DNA of 64,000 bases from Sinosporangium siamense (GCF_016863435.1 NZ_BOOW01000010.1:1-64000); one strand, 5' to 3'. Numbered from the stretch's first letter, positions 52,315-61,100 are shown. The notes: generated by a model not told the origin, from the letters alone. A program made the numbers and translations.

Positions 52315-54096
52315 TTAGTACGGCGGGATGTCGTCCTCCGGGGTTTCGGTGAAGGAGGCGGCTATCGCGTTGGCGCGGGTGCCGGGGGCAGGGGACTCCT
52401 CAAGGACCTCGCCCGAACTGGGGTCGATGACCAGGCCGTCGACGACGAGGCGGGACGGGTCGCCGTCCGCGGTGGCGGCGCTTTCGCACCAGCGGGAGAC
52501 CGGGCAGAAGCGGCACCAGGCGCCCGGGTTGGGGGCGAAGGTCGTGTCGCGGTGCCAGGCGGTGGTGACCTGGGTGAGCGCGGCGCGGGCCCTGGTCACC
52601 ACGTCGGGGGCGGCGGTGTCGAAGGTGAGGAGGTCCGCCCCCGCGGGGGTGAGTTGTTCGAGCTCCACGAGGCCGCCCCCGGGGCCGAAGGCGCCGTCGG
52701 CGACGAGGCAGACGGCGAGGGCGAGCTGGGGGACGAGCTCCAGGGCGTTGTCCTCGGTGATGCCGCGGAAGGTGGCGGCGCTCTTCTGCTCGCGGTAGAC
52801 GAGCCTGCCGTTCACCCGGCGCAGCAGGTCGGGGTAGGAGACGACCACGACGTCCGACGACGGGTCGTAGACGGCGACCTTGGGTTCGGGCCGCACATCG
52901 GTGACCAGGTCCGGCCCGCGCAGCGGGCACACGTCGAGGTGCCGCAGGAGGTATGGCCGGGCCTCGCGGTAGTCCTCCCTGCTCAGGATGGCGCCCGCCA
53001 GGCCGAGGTCGGGGGCGCCCGGGTCGGGGAGGTCCTCGGGGGTGCACGCTCGCGCGGGCCGCCGGGCGTGGGCGGCCTCCAGCCACCGGTGCACGACGAG
53101 CCCGCGTTTGGCCGCCACACTGTGCGGCTCCTCGGTGGGAAGGTAGAGGTCGTGCATGTGCTCCTGGGCGGGGCAGATCTGATAGCGCCGCGCCGTCGTC
53201 ACCGACCACACCCTGCGGTGGGTGCCGCGGTCGCGCAGGCCCAGCAGCCCGGGGAGATGAACGAGGTCGTCGCACGAGTCGCGCAGCTTGCACTCGGCGC
53301 AGTCGTGCCCGGGGGCCCGCCGCGCGCCGGCGAGCAGCCCGCTCGCGACGGGGCGCACCGTGGTCAGATATGCCTGGCGCACCTCGCCGGGCGCCAGGTC
53401 GATGAGGACCTTCGCCCCGCCGTCGGTCAAGCCCACCTCGACGACGCGCACCCGGTCGACACGCGGGAGGTCCCGGTGCACGGGCACGGGGATCTCGCGG
53501 TAGACGTCGCGCGGGTTGAGCGCCTGCCCGCCGGTCGCCGCGACATAGGCCATGGCGATGGTGGCGGCGCCGTCGGGGCGGCCGGTGGAACGGCGGGTGC
53601 GCATGCGGCGAAACTCGACGAGGTGACCGTCGGGTGTGGAATACCACCTGCCCCAGGCGGTCATGGCGCGCAACTCGGTGCTGGAGACGCTCTGGACGAT
53701 GCGCGGATTGCGCTCGGGAAGCAGCTCGACGCCGCTGTGGGCGAGCTCGGCGGCGAGGCTTTCCGCGGTCTCGGCGTAGGTGCGGCAGGCATGCCGGATC
53801 CACCGCGCGGCGCCGGGGTGGACGGGGGAGCGGTTGTCGTCGAGCACACGTGTGACGGTGGCGTCGACGTCGGCGTCTTCGAACTCGACCGCGTCGAGCA
53901 CGGCCATGACCAGACCGAGGGGGAACGCCTCCCACGGGGTGTAGCGCCGCCGCTCCCAGACCCGCTGCCGGATCTCCGGACGGGACTTGATCGCGACGAA
54001 CTCGTGGCAGTCGGACTCCCGGCGGTCGAGCATGCTCGCTGAGAGCCGGATGATGTCCGGGTTTCCGGTGAGTTCGGACCGGACGGTCCAGCTCAT
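52315..54096 (-). CDS. RecB-like PD-(D/E)XK nuclease with Fe-S-type cysteines
   Basis: The C-terminal half of this 593-aa protein has the RecB/AddB/Cas4-type nuclease order: His336 in LVVHRWLEAA, Asp423 in SYPDLL, Glu436-Gln-Lys438 in YREQKSA and Gln457 in VPQLALAV. Cys308 together with Cys528, Cys531 and Cys537 (WCRFCPVSRWC) fit the four-Cys iron-sulfur cluster that wraps the nuclease core in AddB and Cas4. A separate CAECKLRDSC cluster (266-275) lies in the N-terminal half, which has no recognised domain. No helicase gene is adjacent. It probably acts on DNA ends in repair or defence. Confidence 0.75.
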   Translation of the reverse strand: MSWTVRSELTGNPDIIRLSASMLDRRESDCHEFVAIKSRPEIRQRVWERRRYTPWEAFPLGLVMAVLDAVEFEDADVDATVTRVLDDNRSPVHPGAARWIRHACRTYAETAESLAAELAHSGVELLPERNPRIVQSVSSTELRAMTAWGRWYSTPDGHLVEFRRMRTRRSTGRPDGAATIAMAYVAATGGQALNPRDVYREIPVPVHRDLPRVDRVRVVEVGLTDGGAKVLIDLAPGEVRQAYLTTVRPVASGLLAGARRAPGHDCAECKLRDSCDDLVHLPGLLGLRDRGTHRRVWSVTTARRYQICPAQEHMHDLYLPTEEPHSVAAKRGLVVHRWLEAAHARRPARACTPEDLPDPGAPDLGLAGAILSREDYREARPYLLRHLDVCPLRGPDLVTDVRPEPKVAVYDPSSDVVVVSYPDLLRRVNGRLVYREQKSAATFRGITEDNALELVPQLALAVCLVADGAFGPGGGLVELEQLTPAGADLLTFDTAAPDVVTRARAALTQVTTAWHRDTTFAPNPGAWCRFCPVSRWCESAATADGDPSRLVVDGLVIDPSSGEVLEESPAPGTRANAIAASFTETPEDDIPPY

Positions 54097-54528
54097 ATCG
54101 CCTCCCGCTGCCTGGCTGTAGGCATGCCTCCCTAGGTTAGAAGATCGCTAGGCCCGATGGGAACGCCTGTTCGTCATGCGTGTCGGGGCATTTGCCGTGG
54201 ACGGTGCCCCGGCCCGGTGGATCGACGTCGGGGGTGATAGCGGATAAATGCCTCCATTTTCGACAGGAGGGTCTGGGTGTGATGGAAAATGCTTGATCTA
54301 GACATGGGGTCTGTTTCATGCCATAAGTGATTTACACCTGATCATTTCGGGCATGACGGTGAGTGTCGTCAATGGGATCGCCGAGCTTTAACGAGACGAC
54401 ATCAGGTGCCGGCCGTTAATGCAGCGGCAATGCCAAGAAATCCGCTTATTTCGTGGTGTGGCACTCAATAGGAGCATGACAACCGCGTTGGCGGACTCGT
54501 GCGTCGTATGTCCGCTTGAGGGGGAGAC
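54097..54528. other. A/T-rich intergenic region
   Basis: The 432-bp gap separates divergent genes. From 54240 to 54470 the sequence is clearly richer in A/T than its neighbours (for example TGATTTACACCTGATCATT), as expected for promoters or for acquired DNA. I could not fix a promoter. Confidence 0.45.
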
Positions 54529-55197
54529 ATGGGCGAGCACGAGGTACGGATGGCTCCGGAGATATCCGCCTTTCAAATCATCAGCTCTGAACCGGACCGC
54601 CGCCCCGGCAAACGCCTCCCCGTCCCCTGGAACGCCGGAGGGGGCCACGGTGTACGGCCTGCCCCCGTGGCGACGGGCGGCGAACACGGCGGCTGGGTGC
54701 GGATCGACAACCAGCTACGCGTCGGCGGCACCCTGGCCTGGCGCAACAACAATCCCGGCAATCTGCTGCCGGGGCGTCTGCCGTACCGCGGGGCCGTGGG
54801 GCTCGATCGGCGCGGGTATGCGATCTTCCGGGACTACGAGGACGGGTGGCAGGCTTTGCGCGGCCTGCTGCACACCCGCCTCTACAGTTCGTCGACCATC
54901 GCATCCGCCCTGCGGAGATATGCCCCGCGGCACGCCGGCAACGACCCCGAACGCTATGCCTCGCGGGTGCGCCGCCTCACCGGTCTCGACGTCTCCCGCC
55001 GGATCGGCGGGCTGAACGACCACGAGCTGGAGGGTTTCATGCGGGCGATCCGGGTGCTGGAGGGTTTCCGGGGCGGACGCGCCTTCCATCGGGACGATCC
55101 CGGTCTAGCCGCCAGGTTCACCGGTCTGTTCCACCGGAAAACCGCCCCCCACCGGCCGGTCCGTCACCGGCCCGCCCGCACGGAATCCGGAGATTAA
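54529..55197 (+). CDS. phage-like RNNNPGN-motif protein
   Basis: The 222-aa protein contains LAWRNNNPGNLLPG (about residues 69-82) and GYAIFRDYEDGWQALRGLL, a pair of motifs known from phage structural and tail-associated lysozyme-like proteins and from contractile injection systems; KYAP-like RYAPRHAGNDPERYASRV completes the domain. About 60 polar residues precede it and a His/Arg/Pro-rich tail follows. No phage genes lie nearby. GAGGGGGAG precedes the ATG. It may be a domesticated muralytic or scaffold protein; catalytic activity cannot be claimed from the motif alone. Confidence 0.6.
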   Translation: MGEHEVRMAPEISAFQIISSEPDRRPGKRLPVPWNAGGGHGVRPAPVATGGEHGGWVRIDNQLRVGGTLAWRNNNPGNLLPGRLPYRGAVGLDRRGYAIFRDYEDGWQALRGLLHTRLYSSSTIASALRRYAPRHAGNDPERYASRVRRLTGLDVSRRIGGLNDHELEGFMRAIRVLEGFRGGRAFHRDDPGLAARFTGLFHRKTAPHRPVRHRPARTESGD

Positions 55198-55204
55198 GCC
55201 GATC

Positions 55205-55408
55205 TCAGTACGTGTCCTGATGCCACAGGTGGGTGCAGGACGGGCACTGGAGGTGGACGACGCGCCCCCGGTTGCCGAGCAGGTAGCGCCAGTGCACGCC
55301 GCAGTTGCGCCTGGCGAGGCAGTCGGGGCAGTCGTGACCGTCGTCGCAGTTCGGGCAGGCGAGCCAGGCACGGCGGGCGATGTCGGCCGTGGGGTCGAGG
55401 GGAATCAT
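55205..55408 (-). CDS. small Cys-rich zinc-ribbon-like protein
   Basis: This 67-aa protein has eight Cys arranged in CxxC-type pairs (CPNCDDGHDCPDC, later NC and CPSC) plus His residues, so it is probably a double zinc ribbon. The C-terminal HLQCPSCTHLWHQDTY resembles a zinc knuckle. ATG 55408 overlaps the upstream small gene's stop (ATGA) and is preceded by GGAGCAGGGGG. The tight coupling suggests a shared function, which is unknown. Confidence 0.7.
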   Translation of the reverse strand: MIPLDPTADIARRAWLACPNCDDGHDCPDCLARRNCGVHWRYLLGNRGRVVHLQCPSCTHLWHQDTY

Positions 55409-55635
55409 GCCCCCTGCTCCCGGTGGGGGAGGACGCCGGCGGCCACGAGCATGTCGTAGGTGGCCTGCTGATCGGCGTCCAGGCCGGAGTAGAGCAGGGC
55501 GTATGCCTCTTCCTCGGCGCGCAGTGTGGTGAGCGGATCCCATGAGGGGCCCATCGCGGCCAGCACCGCGGCGCGGCGGCGGGTCTCGTCCAGGGTGAGG
55601 TCGTACTCGAAGGGCTCGAAGGGGGTCTGGTTCAC
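55405..55635 (-). CDS. DUF6400-like small protein
   Basis: GTG 55635 gives a 76-aa protein that reads FEYDLTLDETRRRAAVLAAM, GPSWDPLTTLRAEEEAYALLYSGLD and ATYDMLVAAGVLP, very like DUF6400 proteins of Streptomyces. It is a short helical, acidic protein with no known function. It is coupled to the zinc-ribbon gene by ATGA and divergent from the sigma factor gene. In-frame sequence before the GTG has weaker coding bias. Confidence 0.7.
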   Translation of the reverse strand: MNQTPFEPFEYDLTLDETRRRAAVLAAMGPSWDPLTTLRAEEEAYALLYSGLDADQQATYDMLVAAGVLPHREQGA

Positions 55636-55858
55636 GGTTCGCGGCTCTCGGAAGGGGGCGGGGCCCGCGGAGTTGACAGTGCTGTGGGGAGGCACCCAGC
55701 GAAGTAGGAAGATTCATACCTTATGTCGGCTTTGCCGTACTGGCCAAGTGACGCGGGTCACGACGGGGCAGTCTTTACCTTGGACGGCCGTGAACTCGAA
55801 ACGGGGTGAGTGGCAATACATCGCGACATGACCCTGCGGAAAGGTCGGCTCCCATGCC

Positions 55859-56461
55859 TTGGTGCCCCCCATGACAGCCCCACCCGCCGCCGGAGTCAGC
55901 GACAGCCACCGCATCCGGGAGTCGCTGACCAGGCCTGAGGCGTTCGCAGAGCTCTTCGACGAATACGCCGCCATGCTCTACCGATATATCTCCAAACGGG
56001 TAGGCCCGGAGGCCGCGGAAGATCTCGTGGGGGAGACGTTCCTGATCGCCTTCGCCCGCCGTGCCCAGTTCGACCACGGGTACGGCGACGCCCGCCCCTG
56101 GTTGTTCGGCATCGCGACCAAGCTCCTGTCCCGCCATCACCGGACCGAGGCCGCCCGCTACCGCGCGATCCAGCGTGCCCCGCACGAGGTCGCCGTCCCG
56201 AGCCCGGCTGACCTCGTGGCCGATCAGGTGTCGGCCGAGGCGGTGCGGCCGGCGCTGGCGCGGGCCCTGTCGAAGCTGCCCAGGCGGGACCGCGACGTGC
56301 TGCTGCTGATCGCCTGGGGCGATCTGTCGTACGAGGAGGTGGCGCGGAGCCTCGGCATCCCCATCGGGACCGTGCGATCCCGCATGCACCGGGCACGGCG
56401 GACGCTCCGCTCGATGCTCGAACCCGACGTACGCAAGGAGGCGCAGCCGTGGACGATCTGA
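55859..56461 (+). CDS. ECF-type RNA polymerase sigma factor
   Basis: The 200-aa protein has region 2 (about residues 28-95; FAELFDEYAAMLYRYISKRVG and the DLVGETFLIAF and RPWLFGIA segments) and region 4 (about 130-185; LPRRDRDVLLLIAWGDLSYEEVA and IPIGTVRSRMHRAR), quoted in parts. It lacks extra C-terminal domains. The GTG start at 55859 and the ATG at 55871 are both possible. The gene overlaps the next by 13 bp, the position normally held by an anti-sigma factor gene; here that partner is an LCP-domain membrane protein. Confidence 0.9.
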   Translation: MVPPMTAPPAAGVSDSHRIRESLTRPEAFAELFDEYAAMLYRYISKRVGPEAAEDLVGETFLIAFARRAQFDHGYGDARPWLFGIATKLLSRHHRTEAARYRAIQRAPHEVAVPSPADLVADQVSAEAVRPALARALSKLPRRDRDVLLLIAWGDLSYEEVARSLGIPIGTVRSRMHRARRTLRSMLEPDVRKEAQPWTI

Positions 56462-57579
56462 AACTTCTCCGCGAGCTCGGGCACACCCTGGAGCACGAAC
56501 CTCCTGCGAGCCTCGTACGGCAGCGCCGGCGCCTGCTCGACGCGGCGGCGGGCAAGAGCGGGAAAAGCCGGGGAGCGTGGCTCAAACGGCGAGCAGGTCT
56601 CTGGGCGGTGGCCGCCGCGCTTGGAACCGCCGTGGTCACGGCGGTCGTGACGGTCGTGCCGACGCTGATGTTCAGCGGGGGCTCGACCAGCGTCTCCGCC
56701 CCGCTGGGCGGCGACCGGCCGGAGAAGGCTCCTGGCGCGCTCAACGTGCTGCTGGTCGGCACCGACCCCGGGGCCGGCACGCAGAAGCCCTCCCCCGCCG
56801 AGTCGATCACGCTGGTCCACCTGCCGGAGAACCGGGAGAAGCCGCTGCTCATATCCGTCCCCCTGGACCTGCATGTGTCCCAACCCGAATGCCGGTCCGG
56901 TTCCGGCGCGGTGTCACCGCCCCGCACGGGCATGATCAACGCAGCCTTCACCGCAGGAGGGCTGCCGTGTCTGTGGCGCGCGGTCGAGTCGATCACGAGG
57001 GTGCGAATCGACCACGCGCTGGAACTGGACTATTCCGCCTTCAGAGGGGTCGTGGACGCTCTGGGCGGCGTGGACATCACCCTGCCTCGGGCGATCGACG
57101 CCCCCCAGGTGAAACTGGTCCTGCCCGCCGGCGAGCACCGGATGAACGGCGAACAGGCACTCGGCTACATCCGCCTGCGCCAGGAGGGCGGCGGGTCCGA
57201 CGCCGAGCGCGTCAAGCGGCAGCAGGTGCTGATCAGATCCCTTGTCGCACGGGCCAAGGAGCGGATTTTGCGGCCCGCGCAGCTCACCGCCCTCGTCGAG
57301 GGGATCAGGGAGCACGTCAAGACCGACTCCTTCGACGCCCTCGTGGAGGTCGCGACGAGCCTGGCGGACCTGGAGCCCAAGAACATCGTGTCCATCACGC
57401 TGCCCTGGGAGCCCCATCCGAGCGAGCCGGGCGCTCTCATCCCGAGTATCAAGCAGATGGACGAGCTGCTCGCCCCGCTGCGGGGTGGCCGTCCGGCGTC
57501 CCCGCTGCCGACCATCACGATCACCCGCAAACCCCAGGCGACCACAACCATCACGGTCCGCCCTGAAGCGCCACGCTGA
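56449..57579 (+). CDS. LCP-domain membrane protein coupled to a sigma factor
   Basis: The 376-aa protein has a 48-residue cytoplasmic start (MDDLKLLRELGHTLEHEPP, like the N-termini of sigma-coupled proteins in these genera), one membrane span (about 52-75) and an extracellular LytR-CpsA-Psr domain: LNVLLVGTDPGAG, ITLVHLPE, ISVPLDLHV, LGGVDITLP, ALGYIRLRQ and ERVKRQQVLI. LCP enzymes attach glycopolymers to peptidoglycan. Here several usual active-site residues are changed: the R-S-D-T region is AESIT and the P-R-D of the third motif is PLD. Binding rather than catalysis is therefore likely. The GTG start overlaps the sigma gene by 13 bp. Confidence 0.75.
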   Translation: MDDLKLLRELGHTLEHEPPASLVRQRRRLLDAAAGKSGKSRGAWLKRRAGLWAVAAALGTAVVTAVVTVVPTLMFSGGSTSVSAPLGGDRPEKAPGALNVLLVGTDPGAGTQKPSPAESITLVHLPENREKPLLISVPLDLHVSQPECRSGSGAVSPPRTGMINAAFTAGGLPCLWRAVESITRVRIDHALELDYSAFRGVVDALGGVDITLPRAIDAPQVKLVLPAGEHRMNGEQALGYIRLRQEGGGSDAERVKRQQVLIRSLVARAKERILRPAQLTALVEGIREHVKTDSFDALVEVATSLADLEPKNIVSITLPWEPHPSEPGALIPSIKQMDELLAPLRGGRPASPLPTITITRKPQATTTITVRPEAPR

Positions 57580-57602
57580 CGGGCGGCTCCGCCGTATGCC
57601 GC

Positions 57603-58742
57603 CTATCCGCCGATGATCCGCAGCCGCCGCGGCGCCGAGCTCAAGGGCTCCGGCAGCCGCAGCGGCCCGCGGCCCGGGGTGACGGTGCCGAGCACGCGCG
57701 GGCCCGCAGCGCCCGTGCAGCCCGGCACCGTGCCCGGCAACCCGTGGGCGGTGAGCCAGCCGAGATAGGCGAACGCGACCGCCTCCTTCGCCCCCGCCGG
57801 CACGCCGAACTCGTCGCTCAGGACGATCTCGGCCCCCTCCGCACGATCCCGGAGCATGGCCATAAGCACCGGATTGCGGGTGCCGCCCCCGGAGGCGACC
57901 ACCGTGGTGAGGCGGTGGCGGCGGATCTCCGCCGCGACGGTCTCCGCCGTCAGCGCGGTGAGCGTGGCCAGCAGGTCGGGCGAGGTGAGGCCGAAAGGCG
58001 CGGTGATCTCGGCGGCGTAGCCGGGGTGGAACAGCTCCTTGCCCGTCGTCTTCGGCGGAGCCAGCCGATAGTACGGCTCGGCCAGCAACTTGGCGAGCGC
58101 CTCCTCATGCACCCGGCCGGCGGCGGCGAGCCCGCCGCCGGCGTCATAGGGGCGGCCCGTGGCCGCCAGCATCGCCGCGTCCATCAGCGCCGACGCCGGG
58201 CCCGTGTCGTAGGCCAGCTCCAGGGCGGGCACAGTCAGGTTGGCGATGCCGCCGAGGTTGAGCGCGCCGGGGCGGCCCGGCAGCCCCGCCAGGAACGGCA
58301 GATCGAACGCCGAAACCAGCGGCGCCCCCTGCCCGCCCGCGCTCACGTCGCGCACCCGCAGGTCGCTCACCACGGGTATTCCGGTGCGCTCGGCGATCCA
58401 CGCCGGCTGCCCGAGCTGCAGGGTGCCGCGCACCGTGCCGTCCTCCACCCAGTGGAACAACGTCTGGCCGTGCGAACAGATGAGATCGACGGGCGGGCAC
58501 GCCGCGGCGACCTCGGCGAACGCCTGGCCGATCAACGTGTCGAGGCGGCACACCTCGCCCATGTCCACCCGGCCAGGCGGCAGGGCCGCGATCAACGCCG
58601 CCCGCAGGTCCGCGGGGTAAGGCACCGAGCCGAGGTGCCCCACCACGCCGGTCAGCCCGCCGTCGCGCGAGATCGTCCAGTCGACGACCGCGCTGTCGAT
58701 GCCGTCGTGGGAGGTTCCCGACATCAGTCCGAGCACCCGCAT
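57603..58742 (-). CDS. anmK: anhydro-N-acetylmuramic acid kinase
   Basis: The 379-aa enzyme phosphorylates and hydrolyses 1,6-anhydro-MurNAc from cell-wall turnover to MurNAc-6-phosphate. It is recognised by [66 protein letters not shown] and [14 protein letters not shown], the family's ATP- and sugar-binding motifs. A perfect AAGGAG precedes the ATG. Divergent from a BadF-type kinase gene; together they suggest a recycling locus for wall amino sugars, although murQ is not in the window. Confidence 0.93.
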   Translation of the reverse strand: MRVLGLMSGTSHDGIDSAVVDWTISRDGGLTGVVGHLGSVPYPADLRAALIAALPPGRVDMGEVCRLDTLIGQAFAEVAAACPPVDLICSHGQTLFHWVEDGTVRGTLQLGQPAWIAERTGIPVVSDLRVRDVSAGGQGAPLVSAFDLPFLAGLPGRPGALNLGGIANLTVPALELAYDTGPASALMDAAMLAATGRPYDAGGGLAAAGRVHEEALAKLLAEPYYRLAPPKTTGKELFHPGYAAEITAPFGLTSPDLLATLTALTAETVAAEIRRHRLTTVVASGGGTRNPVLMAMLRDRAEGAEIVLSDEFGVPAGAKEAVAFAYLGWLTAHGLPGTVPGCTGAAGPRVLGTVTPGRGPLRLPEPLSSAPRRLRIIGG

Positions 58743-58751
58743 GCCAGCTCC

Positions 58752-58790
58752 TTGAAGGGAGTTTTCAAAGCTCTATAGTTCTCGGGAGAA
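58752..58790. promoter_or_regulatory. promoter and dyads between the amino-sugar kinase genes
   Basis: TTGAAG (58752) and TATAGT (58774) are 16 bp apart and point to the BadF-type kinase. An inverted repeat TTGAA-N7-TTCAA overlaps the -35 and the anmK leader, and TTCTCGGGAGAA (58779-58790) sits at the expected start site. Both dyads are good operator candidates for shared control. Confidence 0.5.
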
Positions 58791-58846
58791 TATCTACATC
58801 GGGGGTGCTCGCGACAGGCCCCCGGGGGCGCGACAGGACAAACGCG

Positions 58847-59788
58847 GTGAAAGAACCACAATCCCTGGTGATCGGCATCGACGGCGGCGGCACCAGCACC
58901 CGCTGCGTCGCCGCCACCCTCACCGGCGAGATCGTCGGGCGCGGCCACGGCGCCGGCGCCAACGTCCTCACCTCAGCCGATCCAGGCGGCAGCCTCCGCG
59001 CCGCCCTTCGCGCCGCCCTCGCCGGCACACCACCCGCACGCGTCGCAGGCGGCGTTTTCGCCCTCGCCGGCGCCGACAGCGTCCGCGAACGCGCCGAGGC
59101 CCTCGCCGAGGCCGCCTGGGCCGACTGCGGCCTGCCCGGGCGGCCCGCCGTCGTGTCCGACCTCGCCGCCGCCTTCAGCGGCGCCACCGAAGAACCCTCA
59201 GGCGCCGTCCTGATCGCCGGCACCGGCGCCGTCGGCGCCAAGATCGTCGACCGCGAGGTCACCCGCCGCATCGACGGACACGGCTGGATCCTCGGCGACG
59301 CCGGATCGGGCGTGTGGATCGGCCGCCACGCCGTCCAGGCCGTCCTCGCCTCCCTCGAAGGCCGCGCCGCCGGCACCGAGCTCCTCACCGCCGTCGCCAC
59401 TCTCCCCGGCGCCCCCGCCGACCCCACAACCGGGCAGATCATCGCCCTCGTGCACGCCGGCCTCGACACCAGCGGCCCCGCCTGGCTCGGCCGCCTGGCC
59501 CCCGCCGTCGAAACCGCCGCCCGCGCCGGAGACACCGCCGCCCTCGGCATCGTCGAGGAGGCCGCCCGGCACCTCGTCGCCACCGCCCACGCCGTCGGCC
59601 TCGGCACCGGCCCCCTCGTGCTCGCCGGCTCCCTCCTCACCGAACCCACACTCCTAGCCGCCGAGGTCCGCGCCTACCTCCCCGACACTCCCACCCTCCC
59701 CGCCCGCGACAGCGCCGCCGGCGCGGCGGCGCTCGCCCTGCACACCTTTGGGGCCGCGGCCTCGGCACATCGGCGTCTGATCGGCTGA
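58847..59788 (+). CDS. BadF/BcrA-type ATPase, N-acetylglucosamine kinase-like
   Basis: From GTG 58847 (AGGA eight bases upstream) the product is 313 aa, with the ASKHA-fold phosphate 1 loop LVIGIDGGGTSTRC, VLIAGTGAVGA (phosphate 2), GSGVWIGRHAV and LVLAGSLL. Family members phosphorylate GlcNAc or are ATPases; next to anmK, GlcNAc or a muropeptide sugar is the likely substrate. The C-terminal third matches N-acetylglucosamine kinases of actinobacteria. A hairpin terminator follows at 59807. Confidence 0.8.
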   Translation: MKEPQSLVIGIDGGGTSTRCVAATLTGEIVGRGHGAGANVLTSADPGGSLRAALRAALAGTPPARVAGGVFALAGADSVRERAEALAEAAWADCGLPGRPAVVSDLAAAFSGATEEPSGAVLIAGTGAVGAKIVDREVTRRIDGHGWILGDAGSGVWIGRHAVQAVLASLEGRAAGTELLTAVATLPGAPADPTTGQIIALVHAGLDTSGPAWLGRLAPAVETAARAGDTAALGIVEEAARHLVATAHAVGLGTGPLVLAGSLLTEPTLLAAEVRAYLPDTPTLPARDSAAGAAALALHTFGAAASAHRRLIG

Positions 59789-59806
59789 TCTCTCCAGGGG
59801 GGTGTT

Positions 59807-59846
59807 CGGTGGGGCCATTACGGCTGGCGCCTTCTTGGCCCCACCG
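59807..59846 (+). terminator. hairpin after the BadF-type kinase gene
   Basis: CGGTGGGGCC pairs perfectly with GGCCCCACCG (10 bp) around a 20-nt loop, 18 bp after the stop. The rest of the 59847-60049 gap contains nothing recognisable. Confidence 0.55.
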
Positions 59847-60049
59847 TTGCCGCCCCGGCGGCTCTGCGCGCGAGTTTCGCGCCGCACGGGCCTCTCGCCG
59901 CACATCCCGGAACCTGGCCATGCCCGATGTGTCTTCTGTGCTCAGGGATGTCCTGTCAGGACATGGCGAGGCCCACGTCGATGCGGTCGCCCGGGATCCC
60001 GGGTTTCGCCTCGCGTGGGCTCTTGCCGTACGTCTCGGTGGGGCACCGC

Positions 60050-61063
60050 TCAGCCGGTGGTGCTCAGGGCGGGGAGGCCGTGGGGGCAGGCGGGGCGGCG
60101 GCGGAGGTGGTAGGCCAGGGTGGCGGCGGCCAGGCCGATGCCCCAGAGGGGCCAGAAGGCAGACGGGAGCCAGGTGCCCCACATGGTGATGTCGATCTCG
60201 CCGGTAAGGGCGACGCGGACGTAGCTCATGCCCGTCACGGTGACGGCGATCGAGACGACACCCGCCGGGATGATCGCCAGCAGGGGCGGCACTCGCCTGC
60301 CGCGCAGGCCGGGCATCCAGCGCGGGAAGATCTCGCCCCACCGCTGGACGAGGCCGAGGGTGAGCACGCAGCCGACGGCCCCCGCCGTCGCCAGATACGC
60401 GCCGACCTGCCAGATTCCCGGCTCCTCCGCCTCCCCCTCGGCGAGGAACCGCTCGCTGACGCCGAGCGGGATGCCAAGGCCCCAGCTCCACCGGGTGACC
60501 GAGTAGAAGAGCGGCACGGCGACCGCGACGTAGACGGCCAGGCGTCCCCAGCGGGCCACCGCCTCCGGGCGGGTCCAGTCCGTCGCGCACCGGCAGTCGT
60601 CTCGCCGCCGATGCCTCAGGGCCGTCGCGGCGAGCAGCAGGCCGCCCGCGGCGCACAACACCTGGTTGACGACGGGCCACGGCCAGGCGTCGGCGAAGGT
60701 GAGGCCTTCGGGTGCCCACCCGAACAGAGGTCCCACCACCAGCAGCGGCGTGTAGCCGAGGCCCATCAGGATCCGCGCATCGGGCACCACGAATATCAGC
60801 ACCGCCGCCAGGGGCCAGGCCGGCCACACCGGCATGGCCGACCTCGTGACGGCGAACGTGACGCCGGCCCCGATGAGACAGAAGGCCGTGATCGCCCACC
60901 CGCCGGGGCCGGGAGTCAGCCAGTTGAGCAACGAGATCTCCCCGTCGGGGTCGCCCGACCCCCAGGGGAAACCTGGAGCTCCCAGCGCCCAGGCCGCCCC
61001 GAGCGCGCCGTATAGGAGAAACCACAAGGTCGCCGCAGGACCGACCCACTTCGTCTTCGTCAT
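60050..61063 (-). CDS. polytopic membrane protein of unknown function
   Basis: The 337-aa protein has eight or nine hydrophobic segments with Trp/Gly/Pro-rich borders (for example WPAWPLAAVLIFVVP, FADAWPWPVVNQ) and short loops. A Cys-rich short segment CRCATDW lies in the middle loop and a Cys-Pro-His end CPHGLPAL closes it. I do not recognise the family. It is divergent from the histidine kinase gene, sharing the 65-bp region with it, so it may be a target or partner of the two-component system. Confidence 0.65.
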   Translation of the reverse strand: MTKTKWVGPAATLWFLLYGALGAAWALGAPGFPWGSGDPDGEISLLNWLTPGPGGWAITAFCLIGAGVTFAVTRSAMPVWPAWPLAAVLIFVVPDARILMGLGYTPLLVVGPLFGWAPEGLTFADAWPWPVVNQVLCAAGGLLLAATALRHRRRDDCRCATDWTRPEAVARWGRLAVYVAVAVPLFYSVTRWSWGLGIPLGVSERFLAEGEAEEPGIWQVGAYLATAGAVGCVLTLGLVQRWGEIFPRWMPGLRGRRVPPLLAIIPAGVVSIAVTVTGMSYVRVALTGEIDITMWGTWLPSAFWPLWGIGLAAATLAYHLRRRPACPHGLPALSTTG

Positions 61064-61100
61064 GGTTCAAGTGTTGAGCCGGCAGGCTTGCCGGACCATG

